From contig CAJUDM010000003.1 in assembly GCA_910584915.1 (NCBI GenBank), positions 148,336-196,539 of the forward strand: a stretch of 48,204 bases of DNA. Reading direction: 5' to 3'. Position 1 is the stretch's first letter; every line of letters starts with the position of its first letter. The position numbers were made by a program, and so were the translations under genes. Below are positions 32,322-40,834 of this stretch, piece by piece. Origin of the DNA: an uncultured Lachnospiraceae bacterium (GTDB lineage: Bacteria > Bacillota > Clostridia > Lachnospirales > Lachnospiraceae). The notes beneath the pieces are model-generated. The model did no database searches and had not been told where the DNA came from. It saw only the letters and a program-made list of their open reading frames with translations.

Positions 32322-33368
32322 ATGAAGGCGGAGATGATAAGGCTTTTGAGGGAAAGTGAGGATCACATATCGGGGCAGGAGCTGTGCGACCGTTTTCAGG
32401 TTTCCCGCACAGCGGTCTGGAAGGCCATAAACCAGCTGAAGGAAGAGGGGTATGTGATCGAGGCGAAACAGAACAGAGGTTACAGACTTCTGGCAAGCCC
32501 CGACAGCATGGAGGCTCATGAACTGATGAGCCGCATCGATACGGAGTGGGCGGGACGAGAGGTTTCTTATAAAAGAGAGACAGGTTCCACAAATATTGAC
32601 TGTAAGCAGCTTGCGGCGCAGGGTGCGCCTCACGGGACGTTAGCGGTGGCGGAAGCCCAGAGCGGCGGCAGGGGCAGAAGGGGACGGAACTGGCAGTCCC
32701 CGGCGGGGACATCTGTCTACATGTCTCTTCTGTGCCGGCCGGATTTTCCGCCCGATAAGGCGCCGATGCTAACGCTTGTGATGGGGCTCTCCGTGGCGGA
32801 GGCAATCGGAAAGTGTACCGGGCTTGACGCTAGGATCAAATGGCCAAATGATGTGGTTGTGAATGGGAAAAAGGTGTGCGGTATCCTGACGGAGATGGAG
32901 ATGGGGCTGGAGACAAAGGAGATACAGTATCTGGTGGTTGGCGTAGGGATCAATGCCAACAATGGTTTTGAAAAAATGCAGGAGTCAGGTTCTCTGGAAC
33001 AGGCGCGCAGGGAAGCGTTTCCGGAAGAACTGCAGAGGAAGGCGACCAGCCTGTTTCTGGAGAGCGGAGAAAAAAATAAAAGGATCCTCAGGGCAGTGCT
33101 GGTGCAGCATGTGATGGAGGCCTTTGAACAAAATTACGGGCTGTTCTGCAGGACGCTTGATCTGTCGCTGCTGATGGAGCGCTATAACGGATATCTGGTA
33201 AACAGAGATGCGGCAGTGAAAGTTCTGGATCCCGGAGGGGAATATGTGGGTGTGGCGAAAGGAATCGACAAAGACGGTGACCTTCTGGTGGAGACAGAGG
33301 AAGGATCAGTAGAGAAAGTATATTCCGGAGAAGTGTCGGTGAGGGGGGTGTACGGGTATGCGGAATGA
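32322..33368 (+). CDS. birA: Bifunctional biotin ligase and repressor
   Basis: BirA activates biotin to biotinyl-AMP and attaches it to biotin carboxyl carrier domains. The 348-residue protein has an N-terminal winged helix (about 1-60, ISGQELCDRFQVSRTAVWKAI) that lets the form with biotinyl-AMP bind DNA. A catalytic domain follows (GGRGRRGRNW near 115, KWPNDVV near 172, VVGVGINANN), then a C-terminal SH3-like domain. The group II form with DNA-binding domain is standard in Firmicutes. The stop overlaps the start of the next gene by 11 bases, so the two are coupled. Confidence 0.94.
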   Translation: MKAEMIRLLRESEDHISGQELCDRFQVSRTAVWKAINQLKEEGYVIEAKQNRGYRLLASPDSMEAHELMSRIDTEWAGREVSYKRETGSTNIDCKQLAAQGAPHGTLAVAEAQSGGRGRRGRNWQSPAGTSVYMSLLCRPDFPPDKAPMLTLVMGLSVAEAIGKCTGLDARIKWPNDVVVNGKKVCGILTEMEMGLETKEIQYLVVGVGINANNGFEKMQESGSLEQARREAFPEELQRKATSLFLESGEKNKRILRAVLVQHVMEAFEQNYGLFCRTLDLSLLMERYNGYLVNRDAAVKVLDPGGEYVGVAKGIDKDGDLLVETEEGSVEKVYSGEVSVRGVYGYAE

Positions 33369-33711
33369 GCGGATCGTATTGTGCGGTGCCAGCAGTTATG
33401 AGCAGAAGTACTATTTTAACAAGATCTTTGAGAAGATCCCGCAGTCCATTCAGGATGAACTGCATATCATATGCGTGTTGTTTACGGAGGAGGCCGGAGG
33501 CGTGATCACGTTTGTCTTTGAGCCTGACGGAAGCCTGTCCATCGAGACGGAGGCGGCGGAGGATGATCTTATGTACGACGAGATCTCCAGCGGGCTTCTG
33601 GTAGGTAAGATCCGGAGCACGAGACGGGAACTTCTGGAATCGCTTGATCTGTATTACAGGGTGTTCGTGAGGCATGAGGATATCACAGGACTATTGACGG
33701 AGGAAGAATAA
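33358..33711 (+). CDS. Small conserved protein between birA and coaX, possibly DUF6145
   Basis: This is a 117-residue soluble acidic protein with no membrane segment or motif of known function. The sequence resembles small proteins of Lachnospiraceae that I associate with DUF6145, an identification I cannot verify here. It overlaps birA by 11 bases and its stop overlaps the coaX ATG by one base, so all three genes are translationally coupled. A role close to biotin or CoA metabolism is possible on position alone. Predominantly alpha/beta content is suggested by the alternating hydrophobic stretches (LHIICVLFTEE, GVITFVFEPDG). Confidence 0.7.
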   Translation: MRNERIVLCGASSYEQKYYFNKIFEKIPQSIQDELHIICVLFTEEAGGVITFVFEPDGSLSIETEAAEDDLMYDEISSGLLVGKIRSTRRELLESLDLYYRVFVRHEDITGLLTEEE

Positions 33712-34487
33712 TGATTCTGGTTGTGGATGTAGGAAATACGAATATTACATTTGGCGTTTACAGAGGGGAGAGGCTGTGCGCGACTTTCCGTATGATGTCA
33801 AAGACGCCCCATACTTCAGATGAGTATGGCGTGCAGATCGTGGATCTGTTAGAGCGCAATGAGATCGGAAGGGAACAGATCGCGGGAGCGATCATCGCCA
33901 GTGTGGTGCCGAATGTGATGCATGCCCTGGTGGGAGCGGTGGTAAAGTATATCAGGCTGATACCGCTGATCGTGGGACCGGGGGTGAAGACGGGTATCAG
34001 GGTGGTCACGGCGAATCCATATGAGATCGGCAGCGACAGGATCGTGGATGCTGTGGGAGCTTATGAAAAATACGGCGGACCGATCCTTGTACTGGATTTT
34101 GGCACGGCGACAACTTATGACTATGTGACGGCGGATGGCTGTTTCGCTGCGGGGATCACAGCGCCCGGGATCCGCATTTCCGCGAAGGCTCTCTGGGAGG
34201 ACGCTGCGAAACTGCCGGAGATCGAAATCATAAAACCGAAGTCTATTCTGGCGCAGGAGACCATCAGCAGTATGCAGGCGGGGCTTGTATACGGACAGAT
34301 CGGACAGACGGAATATATTGTCAGGCAGGTGAAAAAGGAGACCGGGCAGAAGGATATGAAGGTGGTGGCGACCGGGGGGCTTGGCAGGATCATCTCCGAT
34401 GAGACAGACGCGATCGATATCTATGACAGCACACTTACGCTGGACGGGCTGCGTATCATTTACAACAAAAATAAGAAACGGGAATAA
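33711..34487 (+). CDS. coaX: Type III pantothenate kinase
   Basis: CoaX phosphorylates pantothenate, the first step of coenzyme A synthesis. It belongs to the ASKHA superfamily and is 258 residues long, close to the usual size. The phosphate loop is DVGNTN at 6-11, followed by GPGVKTGI near residue 90 and DFGTATTYDYV near 127. Type III enzymes are resistant to CoA feedback and need a monovalent cation. The start overlaps the preceding stop by one base. It is co-transcribed with birA, giving a cofactor-related cluster. Confidence 0.95.
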   Translation: MILVVDVGNTNITFGVYRGERLCATFRMMSKTPHTSDEYGVQIVDLLERNEIGREQIAGAIIASVVPNVMHALVGAVVKYIRLIPLIVGPGVKTGIRVVTANPYEIGSDRIVDAVGAYEKYGGPILVLDFGTATTYDYVTADGCFAAGITAPGIRISAKALWEDAAKLPEIEIIKPKSILAQETISSMQAGLVYGQIGQTEYIVRQVKKETGQKDMKVVATGGLGRIISDETDAIDIYDSTLTLDGLRIIYNKNKKRE

Positions 34488-34493
34488 AAGATT

Positions 34494-35450
34494 TTGAAAA
34501 TTGGCGACGTAACTTTGGAAAACAATATCATTCTGGCTCCCATGGCAGGCGTGAGTGACCTGCCATTTCGTCTGCTGTGCAGAAGGCAGGGAGCCGGTAT
34601 GGTATGTATGGAGATGGTCAGCGCCAAAGCGATCCTGTATAAAAACAGAAATACAGAAGAACTGCTGCGGACAGTGCCGGAGGAGAGGCCTGTGAGCCTT
34701 CAGCTGTTCGGTTCAGACCCGGAGATCATGGGACAGATCGCAGGATATATCAGAGAGAGGCCTTTCGATATACTGGACATCAATATGGGATGTCCGGTCC
34801 CCAAGATCGTGAACAACGGCGAGGGTTCGGCGCTGATGAGAGATCCGAAGCTTGCGGAGGAGATCATCCGCAGTGTGGTGCGGTCGGCGGGAAAGCCGGT
34901 GACGGTAAAGATCCGAAAGGGATTTGACGAAGCGCATGTGAATGCGGTGGAAGTGGCAAAGCGCGCGGAGGAGGCGGGGGCTGCCGGAATTGTTGTCCAC
35001 GGCAGGACAAGGGAGCAGTTCTACGCAGGAAAAGCGGACTGGGAGATCATTGCGAAGGTTAAGGAAGCGGTGGGAATCCCTGTGATCGGAAACGGAGATG
35101 TGGATAGTCCGGGGACGGCGGAGCGGATGCTCCGGGAGACCGGATGCGACGGGATCATGGTCGGCAGGGCGGCGAGGGGAAATCCCTGGATATTCAGGGA
35201 GATATGCTCCTATCTGGAGACAGGGAAGGTTCCCGGGATGCCGGATGCGAAAGAAAAGCGGGAGCGCATTTTGGAGCACGCCGCGTTGATGCTTCAGGTG
35301 AAGGGAGAATATACGGCGGTCCGCGAGATGCGCAAACATGTCTCCTGGTATACGGCGGGCTGTCCCCATTCGGCGAAGCTGAGAGGAAGGATCAACACAG
35401 TGGAGAGTATGGATGAGCTTAAGGCTTGTGTCCTCGAAATATTTCAGTAA
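34494..35450 (+). CDS. dus: tRNA-dihydrouridine synthase, DusB-like (TTG start)
   Basis: This FMN enzyme reduces uridine to dihydrouridine in the D-loop of tRNA. The 318 residues start at a TTG, 6 bases after coaX, giving MKIGDVTLENNIILAPMAGVSD. The catalytic region is INMGCPVPKIVNNGEGSALM, containing the conserved Cys, followed by VKIRKGFDE, VHGRTREQFY and NGDVDSP. The TIM-barrel and helical C-terminal parts are both present. The ribosome binding site is weak (GGAATAAAAG), so it is probably translationally coupled to coaX. Confidence 0.93.
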   Translation: MKIGDVTLENNIILAPMAGVSDLPFRLLCRRQGAGMVCMEMVSAKAILYKNRNTEELLRTVPEERPVSLQLFGSDPEIMGQIAGYIRERPFDILDINMGCPVPKIVNNGEGSALMRDPKLAEEIIRSVVRSAGKPVTVKIRKGFDEAHVNAVEVAKRAEEAGAAGIVVHGRTREQFYAGKADWEIIAKVKEAVGIPVIGNGDVDSPGTAERMLRETGCDGIMVGRAARGNPWIFREICSYLETGKVPGMPDAKEKRERILEHAALMLQVKGEYTAVREMRKHVSWYTAGCPHSAKLRGRINTVESMDELKACVLEIFQ

Positions 35451-35477
35451 AGCTTTTTCGGTCTCCCGCATATATTT

Positions 35478-36341
35478 ATGTTGACAAGCTTAAGAGCCGG
35501 AGTATTGTTTGTGGGTTATCGGATACTTTATTTTTACAAGAAGAAGGATGCTTTCTATCGTGAAAAGTCGGGAAGAACTGTTGGAGGGGTGAGAAACGGG
35601 AAAACCCGCCAGGCTGTCCATGTATTCTGGGATGAAAAAGAACTTGGCGGACAGGGGGAGGAGGCGTTCTCAGCCAGGGTGTACTTTTGCGGTGTGCCGG
35701 AATATTATGGCAGGCGGAAAGGGTTTGGCAGGGGAAAGAGCGGCGGCAGGATCTTTCCGGTTCCCTGGAATTTCGGGCAGCTGCTGCGCCTGATGCAGAG
35801 CTGCTGTGAGTTTGTCTCAGCGGACGCCTATTATCTGGAAGAGAGTTTCGAGAAGGAGCTGGCGGAGGGCGAGTTCGGCTTTACGCCGGGCAGACAGCGG
35901 ATGTGCGCGGAGATGATAAACAGGTTATCGGGGCAGTTTAAGGGTGTCGACAGTATTTTATATCTGGCGGACGGAACAAGGGAACAGGCGGGGGAGATGC
36001 CCTTGAAGGAGGAACTGCTGAGGAAGCTGCACTATTTTTTTTATATGGGGGAGAGGGACGGACGGTATGATGTGCTGGAGGAAAATCTCTGGCAGGGATA
36101 CGGGATGCCTCTGATCATAGTAAAAAAGCCGGAAGAGCTCGCGACATGCCAGTTAAGACGGCTGCTCGTGCTGGATGACAGGCAGGAGGGCAGGGCGGAC
36201 TGGGAGATGCTCCCGCGGGGCTGTGCTTATCTCGACCTTTGGTCTGACGCAGGACGAAGGCGCAGGATCGCGGAAAAAAGGCTGGATATAAAATATATGT
36301 CAGAGTACCTGTATCTGCGTCAAAATCTTGACACACCCTGA
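35478..36341 (+). CDS. Hypothetical protein, function unknown
   Basis: This 287-residue protein matches no family I know. It is soluble, rich in Arg, Tyr, Phe and Glu, and includes ILYLADGTREQAG and RRLLVLDDRQEGRADWEML, suggesting an alpha/beta fold with short beta strands. The start is uncertain: the ATG at 35478 has no good ribosome binding site, and GTG at 35589 has GGAGG too close. The gene follows dus by 27 bases, and the greA promoter overlaps its last codons. Position suggests it ends the birA-coaX-dus transcript. Its many Arg and Glu residues do not indicate a clear role. Confidence 0.6.
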   Translation: MLTSLRAGVLFVGYRILYFYKKKDAFYREKSGRTVGGVRNGKTRQAVHVFWDEKELGGQGEEAFSARVYFCGVPEYYGRRKGFGRGKSGGRIFPVPWNFGQLLRLMQSCCEFVSADAYYLEESFEKELAEGEFGFTPGRQRMCAEMINRLSGQFKGVDSILYLADGTREQAGEMPLKEELLRKLHYFFYMGERDGRYDVLEENLWQGYGMPLIIVKKPEELATCQLRRLLVLDDRQEGRADWEMLPRGCAYLDLWSDAGRRRRIAEKRLDIKYMSEYLYLRQNLDTP

Positions 36342-36356
36342 GAAAACAGGTATACT
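36328..36356 (+). promoter_or_regulatory. Consensus SigA promoter for greA-lysS
   Basis: A perfect TTGACA (36328-36333), 17 bases and TATACT (36351-36356) overlap the end of the preceding gene. A 7-bp hairpin (CTTACGG, loop GAAGCAG, CCGTAAG, 36370-36390) lies in the leader without a T run. Confidence 0.8.
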
Positions 36357-36439
36357 GCGAATGATGTAGCTTACGGGAAGCAGCCGTAAGTTAACGAGAG
36401 AAACTGTGTATATGAACTAAGAAAGGAAAATGTAGGACA

Positions 36440-36925
36440 ATGGAAGAAAAAAAACATATTCTGACTGCGGAAGGCTTGAAAAAGCATGAGGATGAGCTGT
36501 ATTATCTGAAAAATGAGAGATATAAGGAGATCACACAGGCAATCAAGGAAGCAAGAGCACAGGGCGACCTTTCGGAGAATGCCGAGTATCAGGCGGCGAA
36601 GGAAGCGCAGAGACTGGCTGATGCCCGTATAGAAGAACTGGAAAATATGCTGAGCAATGTGGAGATTGTGAATGAGAGCGGGGACAGTTCCGTTGTCCAC
36701 ATCGGCAGTACCGTCCGCGTTAAGGATCTGGAGTATGATGAGGAGTTGGAATATCAGATCGTCGGTTCAAGCGAGGCGAATACCGATGAGAATAGGATCT
36801 CCAATGAGTCACCCCTGGGAGCAGCGCTGATCGGCGCGGCGGAAGGAGAGACTGTCACCGTGCAGGCGCCTGTGGGCGAGATACGTTATCAGGTACTGAC
36901 GATCGGGAAAAAGGAAAGGGAATAA
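36440..36925 (+). CDS. greA: Transcription elongation factor GreA
   Basis: GreA enters the secondary channel of RNA polymerase and stimulates cleavage of backtracked transcripts. It is 161 residues long, with an N-terminal coiled coil (about 1-75) carrying the acidic tip around GDLSENAEY (Asp and Glu) and a C-terminal FKBP-like domain (SPLGAALIGAAEGETVTVQAP). The ATG follows AAAGGAAAAT. lysS follows 2 bases after the stop, so the two genes are coupled. A greA-lysS pairing is common in Firmicutes. Confidence 0.96.
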   Translation: MEEKKHILTAEGLKKHEDELYYLKNERYKEITQAIKEARAQGDLSENAEYQAAKEAQRLADARIEELENMLSNVEIVNESGDSSVVHIGSTVRVKDLEYDEELEYQIVGSSEANTDENRISNESPLGAALIGAAEGETVTVQAPVGEIRYQVLTIGKKERE

Positions 36926-36927
36926 AA

Positions 36928-39060
36928 GTGGCAGAAGAACAGAATCAGAATTTGGAGAAGCAGCAGGATCTTGGTAAACTGCTGAAAGTGAGAAGAGAAA
37001 AATTATCCGCTCTGCAGGAGGCGGGGAGAGATCCCTTTCAGATCACAAAATATGATGTGACGCACCACAGCGAGGAGATCAGAACTCAGTTTGAGATGCT
37101 TGAAAATTCTCATGTATCCATCGCGGGACGCCTGATGAGCAAGCGTGTGATGGGGAAAGCGTCTTTTTGCAATGTGCAGGATCTGGAGGGAACGATACAG
37201 TGCTATGTGGCGAGGGACAGCATCGGGGAGGAATCCTATGCCGATTTCAAAAAGTATGATATCGGCGATCTGGTGGGCGTCGAGGGCTTTGTCTTTCAGA
37301 CAAAGACGGGCGAGATTTCTGTCCACGCCGAAAAGATGACATTGCTGTCAAAATCTTTACAGATCCTGCCGGAGAAATGGCACGGCCTGACTAATACGGA
37401 TATCAGATACCGTCAGAGATACACGGACCTGATCATGAATGAGGATGTGAGAAAGACCTTCGTGGCGCGCTCTAAGATCATCAGTTCGATCCGCCGCTAT
37501 CTGGATGAGCGGGGATTTCTGGAGGTGGAGACGCCGATGCTTGTGAGCAATGCCGGCGGCGCCGCGGCAAGGCCTTTTGAGACGCATTATAACGCGCTGA
37601 ACGAAGATGTGAAGCTGCGGATATCTCTGGAACTGTACTTAAAGAGGCTGATCGTGGGCGGCATGGAGCGCGTGTACGAGATCGGCCGCGTGTTCCGGAA
37701 TGAAGGGCTCGACACAAGGCACAACCCGGAGTTCACGCTGATGGAACTCTATCAGGCTTACACGGACTATAACGGGATGATGGATCTGACCGAGGATATG
37801 TTCCGGCATGTGGCGAAAGATGTCTGCGGGACGACGACGGTGCCCTACGGCGAGGAGATGATCGACCTCGGAAAACCGTTTGAGCGGATCACAATGGTGG
37901 AAGCCGTGAAGAAATATACGGGCATTGATTTTGATGAGGTTGCCGATACGGCGGCTGCAAGGAAGCTGGCGGATGAAAAGAACGTTCACTATGAGGAGCG
38001 CCATGCGAAAGGCGATATCCTGAACCTGTTCTTTGAGGAGTTTGTGGAGGAGCATCTGATCCAGCCGACCTTTGTGATGGACCATCCGGTGGAGGTTTCC
38101 CCCCTGACAAAGAGAAAACCGGACAAGCCGGATTATGTGGAGCGGTTTGAACTGTTTATTATGGCGAGGGAGATGTGCAATGCCTATTCCGAGTTAAATG
38201 ATCCGATCGATCAGAGAGAGCGTTTCAAGGCGCAGGAAGCGGCGCTCGCAGCAGGGGATGAGGAGGCGAATACGACCGATGAGGACTTCTTAAATGCGCT
38301 GGAGATCGGTATGCCGCCCACGGGGGGCATCGGATACGGGATCGACAGGCTGGTGATGCTTCTCACAAACCAGCCGGCGATCAGGGATGTTTTATTGTTC
38401 CCCACGATGAAGACATTGGGTGGAAAGTCTTCCGACAATGAAAAAAGTGCGAAGAAGAGTGGAAATATTTCGGCGAGAAAGAGCAGCGTTTCCTATGAAC
38501 AGGCGATGGCACTGTTAAAGAAATATAATAAAGAACCTTTTCACATTCAGCATGCCCTGACGGTGGAAGGCGTGATGCGATGGTTTGCGAGGGAGCTGGG
38601 TTATGCGGCGGAAGAGGAATTCTGGGGGATTACCGGACTTCTCCACGATATCGATTTTGAGTGTTATCCGGAGGAACATTGTCAAAAGGCACCGGAACTT
38701 CTGCGTGAAGCGGGAGTGAGTGAGGAGATGATCTATGCGGTCTGCTCCCACGGCTACGGGCTTTGCAGCGAGGAGGAACCGAAACTGGAGATGGAGAAAG
38801 TGCTCTATGCGGTGGATGAGCTGACCGGGCTTATCTGGTCCTGCGCGCTGATGCGCCCCTCGAAGAGCACAGCTGATCTGGAAGTGAAGAGCCTGAAGAA
38901 GAAGTTCAAGGATAAAAGGTTTGCGGCAGGCTGTTCCAGGGATGTGATCGCCAAAGGCGCAGAGCGGCTTGGATGGGAGCTGGATGATCTCTTTGAGAGG
39001 ACGATCCTTGCGATGAGAAGCTGCGAGGCGGCTGTGGCGGAAGCGATGGAGCAGAATTGA
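36928..39060 (+). CDS. lysS: Lysyl-tRNA synthetase fused to a C-terminal HD domain (GTG start)
   Basis: The first about 500 residues are a class II lysyl-tRNA synthetase, which charges tRNA-Lys. An OB-fold lies at about 60-150, motif 2 at RVFRNEGLDTRHNPEF, and motif 3 at GIGYGIDRLVMLL. The normal end would be near RDVLLFPTMK, but the frame continues through a basic linker (about 500-520) into an HD-type phosphohydrolase domain. That domain shows HIQHAL near 538, LLHDIDFE near 572, SHGYG and AVDELTG, so His, His-Asp and Asp metal ligands appear intact. Total length is 710 residues against the usual 490-510. It starts with GTG, 2 bases after greA. The fusion frame is continuous, with no sign of a frameshift. 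Confidence 0.93.
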   Translation: MAEEQNQNLEKQQDLGKLLKVRREKLSALQEAGRDPFQITKYDVTHHSEEIRTQFEMLENSHVSIAGRLMSKRVMGKASFCNVQDLEGTIQCYVARDSIGEESYADFKKYDIGDLVGVEGFVFQTKTGEISVHAEKMTLLSKSLQILPEKWHGLTNTDIRYRQRYTDLIMNEDVRKTFVARSKIISSIRRYLDERGFLEVETPMLVSNAGGAAARPFETHYNALNEDVKLRISLELYLKRLIVGGMERVYEIGRVFRNEGLDTRHNPEFTLMELYQAYTDYNGMMDLTEDMFRHVAKDVCGTTTVPYGEEMIDLGKPFERITMVEAVKKYTGIDFDEVADTAAARKLADEKNVHYEERHAKGDILNLFFEEFVEEHLIQPTFVMDHPVEVSPLTKRKPDKPDYVERFELFIMAREMCNAYSELNDPIDQRERFKAQEAALAAGDEEANTTDEDFLNALEIGMPPTGGIGYGIDRLVMLLTNQPAIRDVLLFPTMKTLGGKSSDNEKSAKKSGNISARKSSVSYEQAMALLKKYNKEPFHIQHALTVEGVMRWFARELGYAAEEEFWGITGLLHDIDFECYPEEHCQKAPELLREAGVSEEMIYAVCSHGYGLCSEEEPKLEMEKVLYAVDELTGLIWSCALMRPSKSTADLEVKSLKKKFKDKRFAAGCSRDVIAKGAERLGWELDDLFERTILAMRSCEAAVAEAMEQN

Positions 39061-39154
39061 CTTTTTAAGAATATGGGGCAGATTTGGTGAGCGGGAATGC
39101 TTTTCAATCTGCCCCTTTGCGATCATTATTCAGACGGAGGCAGGAGCAGACAAT

Positions 39155-39595
39155 ATGACACATGGATTCTGGGGCCGGGATCAGGCAGACGTCCGGGCGA
39201 TCACCGATGAGTACAGAGGAATAGAGACACCTGCGGAGCTGTACGACGCGCTTTCCGAGATCTGGTGTGCCGATACCTGCGCGCCCAGGATGCGGCAGGA
39301 CTGGACGCCGGAGAATAAGACGCTTGGGCAGTGTTCGATCACGGCGTTTCTGGCGCAGGATATTTTTGGCGGGAAAGTATACGGCGTGCCGCGGCATGGC
39401 GGAAATTTTCATTGTTATAATGTGGTCGGGGAGAGCCGGTTTGACTTGACAAGCGGCCAGTTTGGCGATGAGGTTTTGGCTTATGAGGGAGATCCGGAGC
39501 AGTTCAGGGAGATTCATTTTGCGAAGGAGGAGAAGAGACTGCGGTATGAGTATCTGAAAAGGGAACTGAAAAAGCTGTGCGGCATGAGAGGCTGA
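39155..39595 (+). CDS. YunG-like protein of unknown function
   Basis: This 146-residue protein resembles the YunG family of Bacillus, a small group of unknown function. The core is GQCSITAFLAQDIFGGKVYG followed by a HCYN-type segment and FDLTSGQF. The conserved Cys and His with a nearby Asp resemble a papain-like or NlpC-like arrangement, though no activity is established. There is no signal peptide. It is preceded by GGAGGCAGGAG and followed 40 bases later by a small gene. The neighbours do not tell its role. Confidence 0.7.
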   Translation: MTHGFWGRDQADVRAITDEYRGIETPAELYDALSEIWCADTCAPRMRQDWTPENKTLGQCSITAFLAQDIFGGKVYGVPRHGGNFHCYNVVGESRFDLTSGQFGDEVLAYEGDPEQFREIHFAKEEKRLRYEYLKRELKKLCGMRG

Positions 39596-39635
39596 GATAC
39601 CAGGAAAGCAGTGAGATAAAAAGGAGGCTTATGAT

Positions 39636-39806
39636 ATGGAGACATGGTACTATGAGGTAGTAAACATAGAGGGGGATTACGCGAATTTGAGACGGACCGA
39701 TATAGAGTCGGAAGATCTGAAACTGGTGGCAAGGGCATTGCTGCCGGCGGAGATCATGGAAGGCACAAAGCTGAGATATGAGATGATGCAGTATGAGATC
39801 ATTTGA
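39636..39806 (+). CDS. 56-residue protein, DUF3006-like
   Basis: A short gene with an AAGGAGG site at 39621-39627 and ATG at 39636 (an ATG at 39631 is out of frame). It begins METWYYEVVNIEGDYANLRR and ends MMQYEII. The pattern I-E-G-D-x-A-x-L ... LLP-x-x-I-x-E-G-T-x-L resembles DUF3006, small beta-barrel proteins of Firmicutes usually 60-90 residues long. Coding is supported by the strong ribosome binding site and the family-like pattern. Function unknown. It lies directly after the YunG-like gene and may be co-transcribed with it. Confidence 0.65.
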   Translation: METWYYEVVNIEGDYANLRRTDIESEDLKLVARALLPAEIMEGTKLRYEMMQYEII

Positions 39807-39959
39807 TAAGTCAATGATCCCTGCGGCATTTGCCGAATCCCCGGAGCAATTGTAACCGGCCTGCGTATTCGGTCGACTGCCCGTGAAAATAAAGAAATTA
39901 TAAAATAAATTTTATCTAAACGGTACATAATGTAAAAGAAACATAAACTTTATTAATTG

Positions 39960-39986
39960 TTAGCACTCGCTATTGACGAGTGCTAA
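39960..39986 (+). promoter_or_regulatory. Perfect CIRCE operator (HrcA site)
   Basis: TTAGCACTC, nine bases, GAGTGCTAA is an exact CIRCE. HrcA binds it and represses heat-shock genes until heat or misfolding inactivates HrcA. It controls hsp20 here. Confidence 0.96.
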
Positions 39987-40001
39987 CAATAGTGGTATAA
40001 C
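39973..40001 (+). promoter_or_regulatory. SigA promoter of hsp20, overlapping CIRCE
   Basis: TTGACG (39973-39978), 17 bases and TATAAC (39996-40001). The -35 sits inside the CIRCE loop and first right-arm base, so HrcA binding would block RNA polymerase directly. Confidence 0.8.
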
Positions 40002-40073
40002 ACAGATATACCGAAAACAACAACAGCGGTCAAGGCCGCTGCACATGAAAGTTTATAGAAGGAGGAATCAGTT

Positions 40074-40532
40074 ATGTTATTACCGAGTGCAAACACATTA
40101 AACAGTATTTTTGGAGAAAGTTTATTTGACGATTTCTTTGAGGATTTTGCCCGTCCGGCGAGGAGCGCCGCAAGGTACAGTACTTCGGCGGGGATCATGA
40201 GGACAGATGTCAAGGAAAGCGATGCCGGCTATGAGCTGGATATCGACCTTCCGGGCTGTAAGAAGGAAAATGTGAAAGCGGAACTGAAAAACGGGTATCT
40301 GACGATCAATGCGGAGACCAATCAGAACAATGATCAGAAGGATGAGAACGGCAAATATATCCGCCGGGAGAGATACTACGGAACCTGCAGCAGAAGTTTC
40401 TATGTGGGCGAGGATGTGACTCAGGAGGACATCAGGGCGAAGTTTGAGGATGGTATCCTGAAAGTATCCATTCCCAAAAAAGAGGCGAAGCCGGTCATTG
40501 AGGAGAGCAGGTATATTCCGATCGAAGGTTAA
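40074..40532 (+). CDS. Hsp20/alpha-crystallin family small heat-shock protein
   Basis: This 152-residue ATP-independent holdase binds unfolding proteins and keeps them refoldable by Hsp70. The alpha-crystallin domain is at about 42-138 (MRTDVKESDAGYELDIDLPGCKKENVKAEL, here cited in part: YELDIDLPG and GYLTINAE). The C-terminal I-x-I-type motif, which docks neighbouring subunits, appears as YIPIEG. The N-terminal part is short and hydrophobic. AGGAGG precedes the ATG. Direct HrcA control is shown by the perfect CIRCE over its promoter. It is followed by a terminator, so it is monocistronic. Confidence 0.95.
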   Translation: MLLPSANTLNSIFGESLFDDFFEDFARPARSAARYSTSAGIMRTDVKESDAGYELDIDLPGCKKENVKAELKNGYLTINAETNQNNDQKDENGKYIRRERYYGTCSRSFYVGEDVTQEDIRAKFEDGILKVSIPKKEAKPVIEESRYIPIEG

Positions 40533-40560
40533 ATCCATTCCGTTTGCAAAATGACACAAC

Positions 40561-40614
40561 AAAGGAGCACTGTGAAGCAGATGACAAAATATCTGTGGAG
40601 CGGTGCTCCTTTTT
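40561..40614 (+). terminator. Rho-independent terminator after hsp20
   Basis: AAAGGAGCAC (40561-40570) pairs with GTGCTCCTTT (40603-40612), and an inner CAGAT/ATCTG stem (40578-40595) stacks within it. A short T run follows. The next 120 bases are AT-rich without a gene. Confidence 0.8.
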
Positions 40615-40736
40615 GTGTGAAAAATTCAAAAAGAATATATGATAGTGTAACATTTTTTTGTGATATTTTGTGAAAAAAGGGTAAAAATCAGAGAGATATA
40701 GGAAACTTATATATATAAATTTTCATCTGAATGAGA

Positions 40737-40765
40737 TTGCATTGCCGGCACACTTGCTATATAAT
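40737..40765 (+). promoter_or_regulatory. SigA-type promoter for the hemerythrin/receiver gene
   Basis: TTGCAT (40737-40742), 17 bases, perfect TATAAT (40760-40765), 70 bases before the start. Confidence 0.65.
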
Positions 40766-40834
40766 ATAGAAAGAGGATTTTGTCAGAAAAACTGCAGTAA
40801 GTATAAAACAGGGCTGTAGTAAAGGAGGAGTTAC

